A DNA stretch of 64,000 nt from Cryptomeria japonica (GCF_030272615.1 NW_026729203.1:1-64000); one strand, 5' to 3'. Positions 13,331-24,969 are shown, counted from the first letter of the stretch. The notes: generated by a model not told the origin, from the letters alone. Program-made: numbers and translations.

Positions 13331-13845
13331 ATCGTATTAGTCTTGGTATTAGGTTCGACACAACTTAACCCCCCACCCATCCCCACACACGCAAGTCTAG
13401 TTAAAGAACAGTAGAACCATTCCATGAATCTGGACCTTTCGAATAGGCCACGGGCCTTCCATTGCGTAATATCGATATCGAGTTCCGGAGCCAGTGGGAA
13501 GAGATGATGAACCGATGGCCCACAAGTGCTAGCATATATTCATATCCCGGCTGGGGTGGGGCCCAGGAGGATGAGGTGGCTCAAGCCCCAGTCCCGGATC
13601 CATGGGAGATAGCAGCGCCCCGTAGCAAAGGGAGAAAAAGTGGTTGACCTCGTTTCTGACGCGATGCGATTCGGACATTGTGATCTTGACGCCCTTCCCC
13701 ATGCGCTTGGAATCGACTCGTAACTAGTCAATGCGGATAGAGATTCATTTTACCTATCCCAACAACTAATCTACCTCAACTAGAATTCCCTCCCACCCAC
13801 CACTAGAATTGCCCCCCTCCCCGTTCCATGGTATAGCCCGGGAAT
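13331..13845. other. Anonymous spacer
   Basis: No gene or strong repeat recognised beyond an AACTAGAATTCCCTCCCACC motif near 13780. Confidence 0.4.
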
Positions 13846-15165
13846 AGTATAGTTCCGGCATAGGCATGGACGGGGAAGGCATAAGCATGGGTAGAGGTGG
13901 AGGCAGGGTTCATCGGGGGAGGGAAAGGCATAGGCGGAGCCAGTGGCATCAGAGCCAGATGCGCACCAGAGACAACTAGAATTCCCTCCCACCCAAAGAA
14001 CATCTGAGTTAGTAGCAGAGACAGGGGTAGCATCGCAGAGAGCCCTAGCCCGCCGCATTACTTTGAGGTTGAGAGCCTGGGCCCGGCCCTTAGAATAGTA
14101 GGGGCCCTCCCACCCGAACTAGACCCCCCACCCAGTAATAATTGTTGGTTCGGGCAGATATATGAGCAACAGTTCCAGTTCCCTCCGTTCGGTCGAAATC
14201 CATGACCAGGTGTTCCAGATCGGTCGCAGCCCCTAACCGGTGATTGACCCAGGAGCATACTACTCAATCCCACCCTCCCAGCATGCATGCATGCAGGGTG
14301 GCACCGGGAGCAAAAGCATAGCCTGTTCGAGATGCAGCTCGGGTACTAGTTACGGTTCAATATCTCCTCCCACCCACCCCTGCAGATCGATATCGAGATG
14401 CAGAGCCTATTCTTGTTCCACCAATTCCGGATCCGTCAGAAGCAGATATAGATTGGGGTGGGTTGGGGCTTAGTGGTTGGCAGAGGTGGGAGTTGGAACA
14501 GCAAACGCGCAATGGCAGGATTGAGATCGGGACTAAGATGCACCAGGGGTAAGGATAGAGCTATCTCCATCAATACCTGCCTAGGTCCTCTCGCCCCATT
14601 CATGCTGTGATCCGTACGAGACCAGGAGCGGGGATTGCAGCGTTTGATAAAGCAGCGTACCACCCGCCCGCCGCCCTTATTTGAGAAAAGCGAATAGCCA
14701 TCCTGTGTACTGCAGCGGAACCCCTACTAGCAGAGTTCATCGGGAACGGGGACAGCGGAAAGGCCGTACGGTCAGCTGCTTCGCAGCATTGAAGATGGTG
14801 AAAGCATGGGAGACAGGGATAATGGAGGCCAGAGCAAAGGTAGTTGATTACCCGGCACCACCCAAAGCAGTTAAGATAGCTAGAGTGTAGATGGTGGAGT
14901 GAGCGATAGAAGCGAAGGCATCACCATCATCATTTGCAGTATCGGGGTCAAGGCCATCAACGGAGACCTCCCCGCCCCGAAGCGGGAGTGGCGTATATAG
15001 AGGCAGGAACATGGATGGAGTCGACGGAAGCAGAGATGGGGGCTATAGAGACAAAAGCATAGGCATCGGTGGCATCTGATCGAGGTTACTCAGTTCGAGA
15101 TGGAGATATCCAGCGCAAGTGGTAGAGGCAGTTGCCCGAACAGATACCGATGAGCCCCTTATCAA
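13846..15165. repeat. Degenerate low-complexity array (GGCATAGGCA / GATGCAGAG units)
   Basis: Short units such as GGCATAGGCATGG, GAGCCAGTGGCATCAGAGCC, GATCGAGATGCAGAGCC and GCATCGGTGGCATCTGATCG recur with irregular spacing, interrupted by dispersed repeats (14281 GCATGCATGCATGCAGGG, 14360). The texture matches the arrays at 24.97-25.74, 35.15-35.64, 48.59-49.06 and 58.5-60.8 kb. It is not a convincing gene because stops are frequent in every frame. Confidence 0.55.
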
Positions 15166-17560
15166 TGTTGGATTGATAAATGCTTTTCCATATATTTCAG
15201 TCTTGAATCGATTATCGGCTTCAATGATTACCTAAGAATAGTAGGGTAATGGCATCAGCTTGCTAGAATAATCTAATAATAGGGGCGGGGCCGTTGGCTC
15301 TCAGGAGGGAGATTAGCCTAAGAGGTAGATGCCGCCCTACTATTCTAAAGGCCGAGTCGATGGGAACAGGGAAATTATGGCATGCTTCGGGTAGCAGCTC
15401 TTTCACGAATATCGGGTTCAGTCTCGCCCCGCCACCTTCCGCTTATTGAAACATCCCGCTTTCATATTCAGGCATTCATGCGTGGTGACCTGAAGATCTC
15501 CTGAACCCATCTCTCTACCCGTTTCACTTTGAACAACCACCTGACCGCTTAGATGCGATGGATACAGGGATTTCTGCTGAGCGGATTATGACATGGTCGG
15601 CCGGCTATTACAGAAAAGTGGCAGAAAAGTGGTGTGGCATTTATGAGGGATTGGGCGGGCACAGCATGAATCGATGCGGTCGGGGTGCTACATGCCAGTC
15701 TCAGTAGGTAGGCTCGCTTGTAAGTAGAGGATCTGTGTGGGGCGGAACCAATCGACGCACTAAGCATAGAACTTGCACCTTTTATCGCTCTTTGGTCTTC
15801 GGTTTCAGATGCAGAGTTTGGTTCGTCACTTCCGTCATGCCAAGCAGAGTCAATCGGTGCCTGATCTCGTCATGTGGGCGCAATCAATTCTAGTTGCCAA
15901 CTAGAGGCTCCTGGGTCCGGGGAGAAGGAAGACTATAGTTTGAGTTCCTCTGGATCAGTCCATAGTAGCTCCTTGTGTGATTCGTAAGCTATATAGGTCC
16001 CATCCAGAGGTCCGGATACTCCGCCTTCCTTCCGTAGGTGGAGATAGTGGCTTCATCCACGAATATGGTATAGGCCCCCGCCTTTTCACCCACCCACCAA
16101 CAACTATGCCCCCCCACCCTGCATAGCCTCCAAATGAGTACGGTACGGGCTCCCTCCTGGGATTTGTCGCTCCCGATGAACCCCGTACTATAGTTCCCAC
16201 CCACCCTGCTTGAATAGAACCTCGCCGAAGAGGTTTTCCGTATCTCCTTCATACGGACATCCAGCAAATAAGTCGTTTTCCGTAGACGAGAGAGTTGGTT
16301 AAGATCTGATTTCCTATAAGCTGATCGTTAATAGGCTATCTCTACCAACCCCTGCCGTACCCATCTATAGCTCCCCGATGGCTAAAACAAACAGATAGTT
16401 GTCCCTATCTCGACTCCGTGCCGGGATTCGAAGAAACACTCGACCTTTCTTGCCTCTTCTCCCCCACCCTGCATAGGAGCCATATTTCCGGAACTATAGT
16501 TTCCCACCCACCCGAACTATAGTAGGCATGTTACATATAGAATTGAGAATCTAGTCTAGTGGGGGGATAGGCGACTATGCCCCCGGGTGGGTGGGGGAGA
16601 TAGAAGTTGCGTATAGAATCTGGCGAAGATAGAGAAAGATTCTAGAGATAGCGGGTTAATGAATTAATTAATTAGTAATATATGACCTGGTTGAAAATGA
16701 AATGGACGTGAAGATGCAGGGGCGTAGTCCAAAAACGAAGGGGTGGGGGGGAATTCTACTCTCACTATCGGGCTGAGGAGGGAAGGTGATAGAGTTGGAG
16801 TGAGGATTGGTGGACTATAATTCAGCCGATTCTAGTCCGCTTTCGGCCCCTACTATTCTATGGGCTATTGCTTCCCTGCATGCAGGGTGGGCCCATGCCC
16901 CCCACCCAACCCCACATACGGAACTATAGTGGTGTCCTCCAGGTTGGGTGGTTGGGTTGGCCTTCCGGCCATTCCGGAGTGTGGTTGGGTCGATGAGAGA
17001 GAGAAGGCGGGGCCAGATATATAGATAGGGGGCGGTTGGCCCGGGGCAGTCGAGAGAGAAAAGGTTGGGTTGGTGCAACCTCTAGCAGGCTACCATTAAT
17101 TGGGGTGGGTGGGAGGCCCCTTTCCTATTCTGATAGGTTGGCGAGCAATCAAGGAGATAAGTTACCTGATCACCCTACCTTCTTTTCCTGCCTCTAATCC
17201 CTCTTCTGATATCTCCATCCCGTTCTGCCCTACTATTCTAAAGGGCGATCGCCTCCCCACTCCGGAATAGCCAGCCAACCAGCCATTCGGGTGGGACCCC
17301 CCCGGGTTGGCTCGGAAAGGGTTTTTTTGCAGGCTCTTCATCCGCTTCCTAACTGTCAACAGAAATTCTATACGTCACACTGCAACCAATTTTAGATAGG
17401 GCCCCTGCTGGATAGGGAGATAGGGATTGTATAAGGCCACCAAAATAATGGCCCTATCTACAACGGGGGCAGGGGCCTTCTTTTAAGATATGGTGTGGGG
17501 CTGGCGACTATAATGTGCCCCGCTCGGCGGCTCCCTTTAGAATAGTAGGGCATGTCATGG
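15166..17560. other. Repeat-rich spacer
   Basis: No gene recognised. Copies of the TACTATTCTA hairpin lie near 15240, 15330, 16850 and 17226. Palindrome-plus-CACCC elements are at 16185 and 16488. A GCTCCCGATGAACCCC motif (16170) recurs at 19421 and, inverted, near 13905 and 17615. Confidence 0.5.
16488..16543 (+). repeat. Composite: CTATAGTT-CACCC element followed by 18-bp motif variant
   Basis: CCGGAACTATAGTTTCCCAC with a CCACCC tail (16488-16513) is followed by GAACTATAGTAGG and then CATGTTACATATAGAATT (16526-16543), so two families are placed head to tail within 56 bp. Confidence 0.8.
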
Positions 17561-18965
17561 ATTCATCCTAAACAAATTGCTCTGGGATAGTTCCATAAAG
17601 GCGATTGATGCGCAGGGTTCATCGGGGGATGGAATGGGGGAGCGAGGGCCTGGCGATAATGCCGGGCTTTAGAGCTCGCCCTTCTGTACGTAACATGCCA
17701 ACAATTAATCTACCTCAACTAGAATCTCCCTCCCACCCCTTTCTCGCCCAACTTGCCGGAACTATGATTCCCTCCCACCCCTACTATTCTAAGGGGGCGT
17801 TCCCGGGCTATAATTTGATTGGGGGCCGGAAGATAAGGGGATGGGCGAGTCGTTATTTCCCCCCTTTACATACAGTCGAGGGATGCTATCCTACCCTACC
17901 CTCCCCAGGGGAATGGGGGATATAAAACTCCTCAAAATGCCCTCTGTAGTATAGCCGGGGAACCCTATGATTCCCTCCCACCCAATTGAACCCCCCGCTT
18001 CAGGAGGCCCCGGCCTATTCTAAGGGGCCCCCCTACTATTCTAAGGGCGGCCCCATAGAATAGTAGAGGGCCTCCCGCAACTATATTAACCGGGGTTGGG
18101 TGGGACAATTTGAACCCGGCATTAACCTTCTTAATTATGGAAGCAGGGTGATAAGCAACGGCATTACCTTCCCAGCAACTAAGTACCTTAACTAGAATTC
18201 CCAACGGCTCTATAGTTCCCACCTCACCCAACCGCTTAGAATAGTAGGGGCCTCCCACAACTATGATTCCCTCCGCACCCCTGCCTGGGTATAGAATTGT
18301 TCCGGGGATTAGAGTTCTGGGAAGGTTAGAGTTAGTTGCTAATTATGGAAGCAGGGTGATAAATGCGTCCCGGAGGGCCCCTACCATTCTAAGGCTGCGG
18401 GAGGTTTCTTATCTGCTGGGAAGGCGGCTGGCCCCTATTATTCTATTATTCAGGGTGGGCCCCTACTATTCTAAGGGCCCTACTATGGCAAAGGGGCGTG
18501 CCCCAGCAGGGGGGAATTCTAGTTTCTAACACGTCGAAATGTGACGTATATAGTCTGGACCTGCCATTATAGCTATCCTACCCTACCCTACCCTATGTAG
18601 TTGGGTAGATAGGCGGACTGCATAACTCCCAAACTAAACTAAACTAACTAAACTGGTCCGCTTCCGTAACTGAACTATAGTTGCCCCTTCCGTCCAACTA
18701 AACTATAGTCGTGAATGCTTGCTTCAAAACAACCCTTCCGTCCAACTATGGTCGTGTTTCCGGGTTGCTTCCGGCCCTACTCAATTGTCGGGTTGGTCAT
18801 CTATCTCTATCTCAGCCAATATCTGCCCTACCTCTATAGTCGGAGGGTGTGAGTGTAAGGGGTAGCCCTGCAGGGAGGGTGCCCCCGCTCCTCGTATCTC
18901 TGTCTCTATCTGTGTAAGTATCTGTCCGCCCTACCTCTATAGTCGTAGGTAGTATAGTCGTAGGT
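17561..18965. other. Densest cluster of dispersed hairpin repeats
   Basis: No gene seen. At least nine TACTATTCTA-type hairpins lie between 17540 and 18490, with AACTAGAATTCCC / CTATGATTCCC plus CTCCCACCC elements (17715-17785, 17967, 18254) between them. A GGAAGCAGGGTGATAA unit occurs at about 18138 and again at about 18347. Confidence 0.6.
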
Positions 18966-19120
18966 AGGGTGGGGCAGTCCCTCTGCTCTCTAGAGTAGGC
19001 AGGGTGGGGCAGTGGCTCTGCTCTCTAGAGTAGGCAGGGTGGGGCAGTGGCTCTGCTCTCTAGAGTAGGGAGGGTGGGGCAGTGGCTCTCTAGAGTAGGG
19101 AGGGTGGGGCAGTCCCTCTA
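18966..19120 (+). repeat. 35-bp tandem repeat array
   Basis: Four copies plus a partial one begin at 18966, 19001, 19036, 19071 (shortened by five bases) and 19101. The unit starts AGGGTGGGGCAGTGGCTCTG and contains the palindrome CTCTAGAG. Copies differ at one or two sites. Confidence 0.93.
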
Positions 19121-22100
19121 CTCGGGGGGGTGGGGTGCCTTATTCTAGCAGGTTGATTAATTAAGGGGGGCCGGGAGGGTTAGATGATATTGGCTATTAA
19201 TAGGGTTAGATTCTATTGCCGGGTGGGGGGGCAATATAATAGAACCGCCTTGTTCCCAATGGCACGAGATGAATAAACAAGATCGGGCTTTCTATCCCAT
19301 CCCGATGAAGAGGCAGTCGAATCAGATGCTCCGCCCGAGATAGGAATTGCTCCATTCCGTTCCTCCTAGCCGATAAAATGAGATTAGAAGTATCACCCAT
19401 CGCCGTATGTGAAGTGGTTGCTCCCGATGAACCCCTCCTGTCTGCGAAGGCTTATGCGCGCTCGACTATTCGAATGAAGTGTTCTCGACCTGTTATCGGC
19501 GAACAAGATCCATTCTCCGGTAGTGGCCGAGGGGGGGTATGAAATTGGATCCGATACCGATCGAATCAAGGGGTGGGTGGGAGGAGAGAAGTTCTTCTCT
19601 GAGAGATTGATTCTCTGCATGCATGCAGGGGCACCTTTTCTTCCCACCCAACCCCGGCCAACTATATCCACCCACCCATCCCCTGCATGCAGAGATCGAT
19701 TATCAATTTGCTCGAATCGATCTAACGGTTATGAAATATATAGGGGTCCTCAAGCACACCCGGGTGTCATTTTTCGACTGACTATTGCTCAGAAGGGGCT
19801 AAACTAGTACTTTATAGTGCGAGCGAGGCACGGCATTCACCATTCCCGACTAACTCTAGTTCGCCGGTCCGGGTGGGGTTGGAACGGTTGGAAGGCTCCT
19901 GCTTAAGGAGCAAGTGGTGATCATAGGAACAAATGGGTATGGACGGGGCTTGGCGGATCCAATGCAACTCAATTACTTAATAGGAAGGCATGGGTTCTGT
20001 TCTACCTTGGCCGTGAATGAAGAGGTACCGAACTAAGTGCTATTCTATCCAGCATAGCAATAACACTTTAGTTGGATATTGTGAAAGTAAAGGCCCCCCT
20101 TTCATTCATTTCTACTGGACTCTAGTTACTTCAATCAGTGATAAATCCCAGGTAGGGGAGTAGGGCAATTTCTTTCGCCCGGTCGTGAAACTGCTGAATA
20201 AACAACAATTCTTCAACAGTAGCTCCTGGATCTTTCTTAAACTGCAAGATCAATTGGGTAAACTACTGGCAATAGAACGAACTATATCCTCCCACCCTAT
20301 ATAGAAAACCCCACCCATCCCGCCCTATATCCGGCAAAGCAGGGGTTCTAGCCATTTATCTATCTGTAGGGGGTTGCCGCCGAACCCCAATTAATTGAGA
20401 AAGGGGCGAAACTATAGTTCTGCACGGGCCCCTACTATTCTAAGGGAGTTCGGCACTCATCTGACGACAACTAGAATTCCCGGGGGTTCTAGAAAAACCC
20501 CCTACAGAGAAAGGCGGTGAGGGGTGGGAGGGCCTAATTTGAGCTAGAATTCCCCCCCACCCGAAAATTTGAGTGCTCCTCCTAAGTTCCCACCCCTGCC
20601 CCGACTATTCTAAGGGCGATACAGATAGATGATGGGCCGGGCCCTTCCGCCCCACGGGCCCTATGGATAGTAGGAATCGCCGGGGGTGAGATCCGGTACT
20701 CGACCGGGGCTCAGATAGGAAGGATAGGGCGAGATTGTACCACGTATATAATGGACGAGTGCCTTTGATTGATCGCCTCTCCTCCACTATAGTGGGGGGC
20801 CTCTCCTCCACAAAGAGATCTATATGTTCGTTCGAAGAGAGGGGGCTGGTCGGAATCGCCCGTAGGGCCGGGCCCTATAGATAGTAGGGCTCTCCTATAT
20901 ATACGTGATACAACTGATAGTCTACCTCCATTAGATCGATCGGAGCCAGCTACAGATAAAAGCCCCTGAACTCCTTGGCTTATCTCTTTCGGCGAATCGA
21001 GTGGTTCGGTATTATCTATGTAATACAATAGTCGGCACTCGAGATAGCTCTGACCGTCGACGCTCCGACCGTCACGCTCTGTAACCACCGGCTAACAATA
21101 GTTTGCGTGCGCCGGATGGTGATAATGATAATATGGACTCGGCCCGGCAACCCCCTACTATTTGAAGGGCAATGATACCGGTTGTCAGGTGGTTGAGGAA
21201 GTTAGGTTTAGTTGAGCTAGTCCTCCCACTGAACTGAACACCCCCGGTGAAGGATGGCCAACCGGGAAGAAAGGGCGAGAAAGGAAGGTGGTACCCTTGG
21301 CTCCCAACTAGAATAGTCATCTCCGAGATGAGAATGTTGGACTCAACTACTATCCTTCTTGGTTAGCTCAACTACTAGATTCTTTCTTTCCTGCTAACAG
21401 CTTCACCCCCGGGTAAAAGGAAAGGAGTTCACCCGGTGGTGCGGGATGGGGCAACACGGAAAGGAGTTCAAGGCCTCACTCAACTCCCTAATTACTGAAC
21501 TGTAGGATTGTCCAGGCGGGAACTTCTTTGTTCGAGGAGGGGGTGTAGGAAGGGCCTTCAGGTGGTGGCCTCCCCCTACTATTCTAAAGGCAATCAGCAG
21601 GTATTAACTCGAGAACAGAACTGCGATAAAAGTAAAGCTGGTTAAGATAGAAACCCCCAGGCAATAAACTCCCTCCCCCCAACTAGAATACCCATCTCCG
21701 AGATTGGCTCATCCTTCACCGGGCGGGGGTGCTGCGGGTAGGCTTCTTCTTTGAAGGCCATCCTACTTCTCGGGAATCAACTATAGCGATTAGAGGATGC
21801 CAGCCTAGCCTAAGATTCCCTGTTGCGGGCCCTACGGGGCAACTATCCCTGTTGCGGAAAAAAGGAGATCGAGATCGAGAAATAGAAGGTGTTCAGTTCA
21901 GTGGGCGAGATCGAGATTAACTATTTAGCTCTCCCTCAACTATTTACTAATGCAACTATCCATACGTTAGATCGGCCTTCGACGAATATGCCATAGCTTC
22001 CAACGGCATCTAGCTCTTTTAAAAGGAAGGTTCAATCAGAGGTTCAATCAGCAGGTTCAATCAGCGAGCATGCTTTATTTTCCGTTTGACAATAAACCCT

Positions 22101-22466
22101 GACCCTTTCAATAGTAGGGGGTAGGGGGGGCATGTTACGTATAGAATCTGGCCCTACCCCCTGCTGGCGAAATAGTAGTAGGGGCCCTCTACCAATAGAA
22201 TAGCCCTACTATAGTGGGGGGGGTGTGGGCATATTACGTATAGAATTGAGAAAAACTCTCTTTAGTTGGAGTGGATGGGAGGCTAATGTTGGTCTCAACC
22301 AATTCGACAGACTCTCTAGACCGAAGCTAACCTACAAGGAAGCAACGTCGACCTACTGATTGAATGGCTGTCCATCCATTCAAAATCTAGTTCAATCGGT
22401 AGAACCCCTATTCCCATCCAATGGTTCTCCACCCTCCTCCGCCGATTGAAACAAAACTTTTTTAGG
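19121..22466. other. Repeat-rich spacer downstream of the atp1 chimeras
   Basis: No gene recognised. It contains TAGCAGGTTGATTAATTA (19146), TCTGCATGCATGCAGGGG (19615), hairpin copies near 20417, 20600, 21570 and 22110, an 18-bp motif at 22131-22148 and a variant at about 22231. Segment 19900-20280 is freer of repeats. A GGTTCAATCAG triplicate lies at 22030-22070. Confidence 0.5.
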
Positions 22467-23600
22467 TCACCTCCTATCCCTATAATAGAGTTTTAATACG
22501 GAGAGGATTTCAACGAAAGACTCGTTCCGTTGACTTTTGGCCAACTCCAAGCTTGTCTCCAAGGAGGCAATTTTGGCCAGGCCAAACTGCATCCGCTCCT
22601 TACAGAGCGGATCGCTCTGGCTTATTGACTGCAACCGGGCCTGGTATTCCACTATTCTGCGTTGGGAGTCCGCAATACTTGAGACATTCTGGGACAGTTG
22701 GTGCCATACACCATCCCCGGCGAAGTCTATGTGTGCATCGAATAGATCCTCGTGAGAATGATCTACCCCCTCCGCCGGCACTTTCTGCCTCCACCAGTCC
22801 CTCCCCGGCCAAACTTCCCCCTCCGCTGCTGGTGTTGGATTAACGGGATGATTCGATTGGGAAGATGAAGCCTGATTCCAACTAGCGGTGAAAAAATCGG
22901 CAATAGGATCATCTTCCCAACCGTCGTTCCCCTGGGCCTCCGCGTTAATGAAAGGGGACCCGAAGCCGAGTTCTGTCACCGCCCAAGACATAAATAAGGT
23001 TCCCCCCAGTCGTGCCAGGGGGATAAACCATGATGGAACTTTACCGCGCAACTTGCGCTGAACGATTAGACCATGTAAAATTCCGGCGTAGATAAACCTA
23101 TCGAGCGGAACTAGGATTTGTTTTTCAATAGGAGGTGGTGGATATTGCGGTTGTTTCGGAACTTCTGTGAGCCTAGCACCTCTATTTGATAGTGCCTGAG
23201 TCGCAGCATCAAGGTCTGACCCGGATTGAGCAAAGGCGGCCACTTCACGGTATTGCGCCGATTCGGGTTTTGAACTACCGCGTACTTGTTTCATAGCTTT
23301 CAACTGAGCGGCGGACCCAACGCGACTGACGGGTAAGCCAACGTTAATAGCCGGTCTAATTCCGCGATGGAAGAGCTCTGTTTCCAGACAAATCTGTCCA
23401 TCTGTAATGGGGATCACATTGGTAGGGATATAGGCCGACACGTCTCCAGCTTGTGTTTCGATTACGGGTAACGCGGTCAAGCTACCCGCACCTGTCTGGT
23501 CCGATCGTTTTGCGGCTCTTTCCGATAGACGGGAGTGCGAATAGAAAAAACGGAGGAGTGATGGGTTTATCCATGTTTGTCTCGGTAAGAGTCTATCCAT
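22467..23600 (-). CDS. Chimeric ORF: atp1 central/C-terminal segment fused to unknown membrane/coiled-coil domain
   Basis: This 377-aa ORF starts at ATG 23598-23600; a GTG lies just before it. Residues 1-18 are unrelated to atp1. Residues 19-164 match atp1 from about residue 294 to 439, including [20 protein letters not shown] and [18 protein letters not shown]. Residues 165-377 are not recognised. They hold two hydrophobic stretches (about 168-180 and 193-216), a Trp/Asp-rich patch (GWEDDP), a WPGRDWWRQ motif, and a charged, helical-looking C-terminal 70 residues ending YYRDRR that may form a coiled coil. At least ten codons need C-to-U editing to restore conserved atp1 residues. The alpha-subunit C-terminus after ILV is absent. 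The ORF follows the other atp1 chimera on the same strand after 60 bp. A membrane-associated product is inference. A CMS-type ORF or an unexpressed recombinant are both possible. Confidence 0.6.
   Translation of the reverse strand: MDRLLPRQTWINPSLLRFFYSHSRLSERAAKRSDQTGAGSLTALPVIETQAGDVSAYIPTNVIPITDGQICLETELFHRGIRPAINVGLPVSRVGSAAQLKAMKQVRGSSKPESAQYREVAAFAQSGSDLDAATQALSNRGARLTEVPKQPQYPPPPIEKQILVPLDRFIYAGILHGLIVQRKLRGKVPSWFIPLARLGGTLFMSWAVTELGFGSPFINAEAQGNDGWEDDPIADFFTASWNQASSSQSNHPVNPTPAAEGEVWPGRDWWRQKVPAEGVDHSHEDLFDAHIDFAGDGVWHQLSQNVSSIADSQRRIVEYQARLQSISQSDPLCKERMQFGLAKIASLETSLELAKSQRNESFVEILSVLKLYYRDRR
23109..23546 (-). pseudogene. atp1: atp1 internal fragment with unedited codons
   Basis: 146 codons are collinear with atp1 (about residues 294-439) with no frameshift or stop. 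Against the well conserved plant protein, the genomic codons give Ser or Pro where Leu or Phe is expected, His for Tyr, Pro for Ser and Arg for Cys. All are reversible by single C-to-U edits, with candidate sites at 23539, 23524, 23369, 23333, 23282, 23266, 23260, 23224, 23188 and 23134. This fits a heavily edited lineage such as a gymnosperm. The fragment cannot supply the alpha-subunit function because both its ends are replaced. Confidence 0.9.
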
Positions 23601-23660
23601 CACATCCCTCCCCCCTAACTATAACCTGCCCCCCCCCTTTCCCTTATCGTAAAGATAAAG

Positions 23661-24407
23661 TTATTCCCACTCGTCATCACCCCAGGAGCCCCCCCCAGTA
23701 CCCTCCGAGTTCTCTCCCTCAGAGGATGAGGAAGCACTCGGGGGATCAAAGGTCAAGAATTCGCCGCGATTTGATCCCTCAGAGGATGAGGAAGGACTCG
23801 AGGGATCAAAGGTCAAGAATGCCCTATTTCTCTTATCCCCCCGCCTAAGGATGCTTCGTTGCTCGGGAGTCAAGTTATCCCACCCCGATTCACGCTCGTA
23901 ATCGGAGGTGTCGGGCGAGGACCCTCTGGGTTGGGCTTCCTCGGTGTCGTCAGCCTCTTCCCCATCGGTTTCTTCCTCGCCTTCAGCCTGATATTCCTCA
24001 TCGGCGGGCCCCTCCTCGGGTTCAGGGGTGGGCTCTTCTAAAGGCCCTTCCTCGGCTTGATCCACTGCGGGCGGGGGGCTCTCCTCTCTCCTTCGTTTTT
24101 GACGAGGAGAAAGTGATAGAGGGGTAGGGAGAAATAGTAGGACAAAATTCAATGGGGTAGGGAGGATAAATAGGAGGACAAAATTCAATGGGGTAGGGAG
24201 GATAAATAGGAGGACAAAATTCAATGGGGTAGGGAGGATAAATATCTCATTCTCAAGATTCAACGCTATTCCTTTCACACCGCTGGCAAATTCGACCATT
24301 TCCCCAGCTTGAATCTCGTTCAATCCATAGACACGTGCAATCCCATCTCCGACTGAGACCACTCGACCGATCTCATCAACCTTTAGATCGGTCCTATAGT
24401 TGGTCAT
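23661..24407 (-). CDS. Chimeric ORF: atp1 N-terminus + hydrophobic repeats + acidic tail
   Basis: This 248-aa ORF starts at the first ATG (24405-24407). Residues 1-54 match the start of the mitochondrial ATP synthase alpha subunit (atp1), including [20 protein letters not shown] and ALNLENE. Homology then stops abruptly. Residues 57-97 are just over three copies of a 12-residue hydrophobic unit, [12 protein letters not shown], encoded by a 36-bp tandem repeat. A basic patch (PRQKRRRE, about 101-108) follows, then a strongly acidic Glu/Asp/Pro-rich stretch (109-160) and a tandemly duplicated Ser-rich 20-residue unit (197-236) ending in DDEWE. The ORF stays open upstream to 24473, and an ACG at 24435-24437 aligns near the atp1 start. 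It lies 60 bp upstream of a second atp1 chimera on the same strand, so co-transcription is plausible. All catalytic parts of the alpha subunit are absent, so it cannot be a working ATP synthase subunit. The architecture resembles rearranged mitochondrial ORFs linked to cytoplasmic male sterility, but that role is only inference; it could also be a silent recombination product. Confidence 0.6.
   Translation of the reverse strand: MTNYRTDLKVDEIGRVVSVGDGIARVYGLNEIQAGEMVEFASGVKGIALNLENEIFILPTPLNFVLLFILPTPLNFVLLFILPTPLNFVLLFLPTPLSLSPRQKRRREESPPPAVDQAEEGPLEEPTPEPEEGPADEEYQAEGEEETDGEEADDTEEAQPRGSSPDTSDYERESGWDNLTPEQRSILRRGDKRNRAFLTFDPSSPSSSSEGSNRGEFLTFDPPSASSSSEGENSEGTGGGSWGDDEWE
23701..23820 (-). 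repeat. 60-bp tandem duplication in the acidic tail
   Basis: Positions 23701-23760 and 23761-23820 are two copies with period 60. The last 46 bases of each (from CCCTCAGAGGATGAGG onward) differ at only two sites. Translated on the minus strand they give two copies of a unit beginning FLTFDP and followed by a serine run, so the reading frame is preserved. Confidence 0.9.
24121..24244 (-). repeat. 36-bp in-frame tandem repeat inside the atp1 chimera
   Basis: Two full 36-bp copies (24154-24189 and 24190-24225) are flanked by a shortened 33-bp copy (24121-24153) and a partial copy (24226-24244). Because the period is a multiple of three, each copy adds the same 12 hydrophobic residues to the ORF. 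The array starts right where atp1 homology stops, which suggests it is the recombination scar or grew from it. Confidence 0.9.
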
Positions 24408-24437
24408 TTTGTTTTCTGATGGAGTAGTGAGTTCCGT
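24246..24437 (-). pseudogene. atp1: atp1 5-prime fragment (about the first 65 codons)
   Basis: The translated segment matches the conserved start of plant mitochondrial atp1, through [10 protein letters not shown] and ALNLENE, and ends where the family continues with the nucleotide-binding domain. The first twenty or so codons are diverged and no ATG sits at the usual start. An ACG followed by GAA CTC at 24437 could become AUG by C-to-U editing and would give Met-Glu-Leu, the usual atp1 beginning. The Walker A region and everything up to about residue 290 are missing here. This segment forms the head of the larger chimeric ORF. Confidence 0.85.
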
Positions 24438-24473
24438 GTTCTGTTCTAATAGTTTCAAAAAAATACAAGGCAA

Positions 24474-24969
<496 letters not shown>

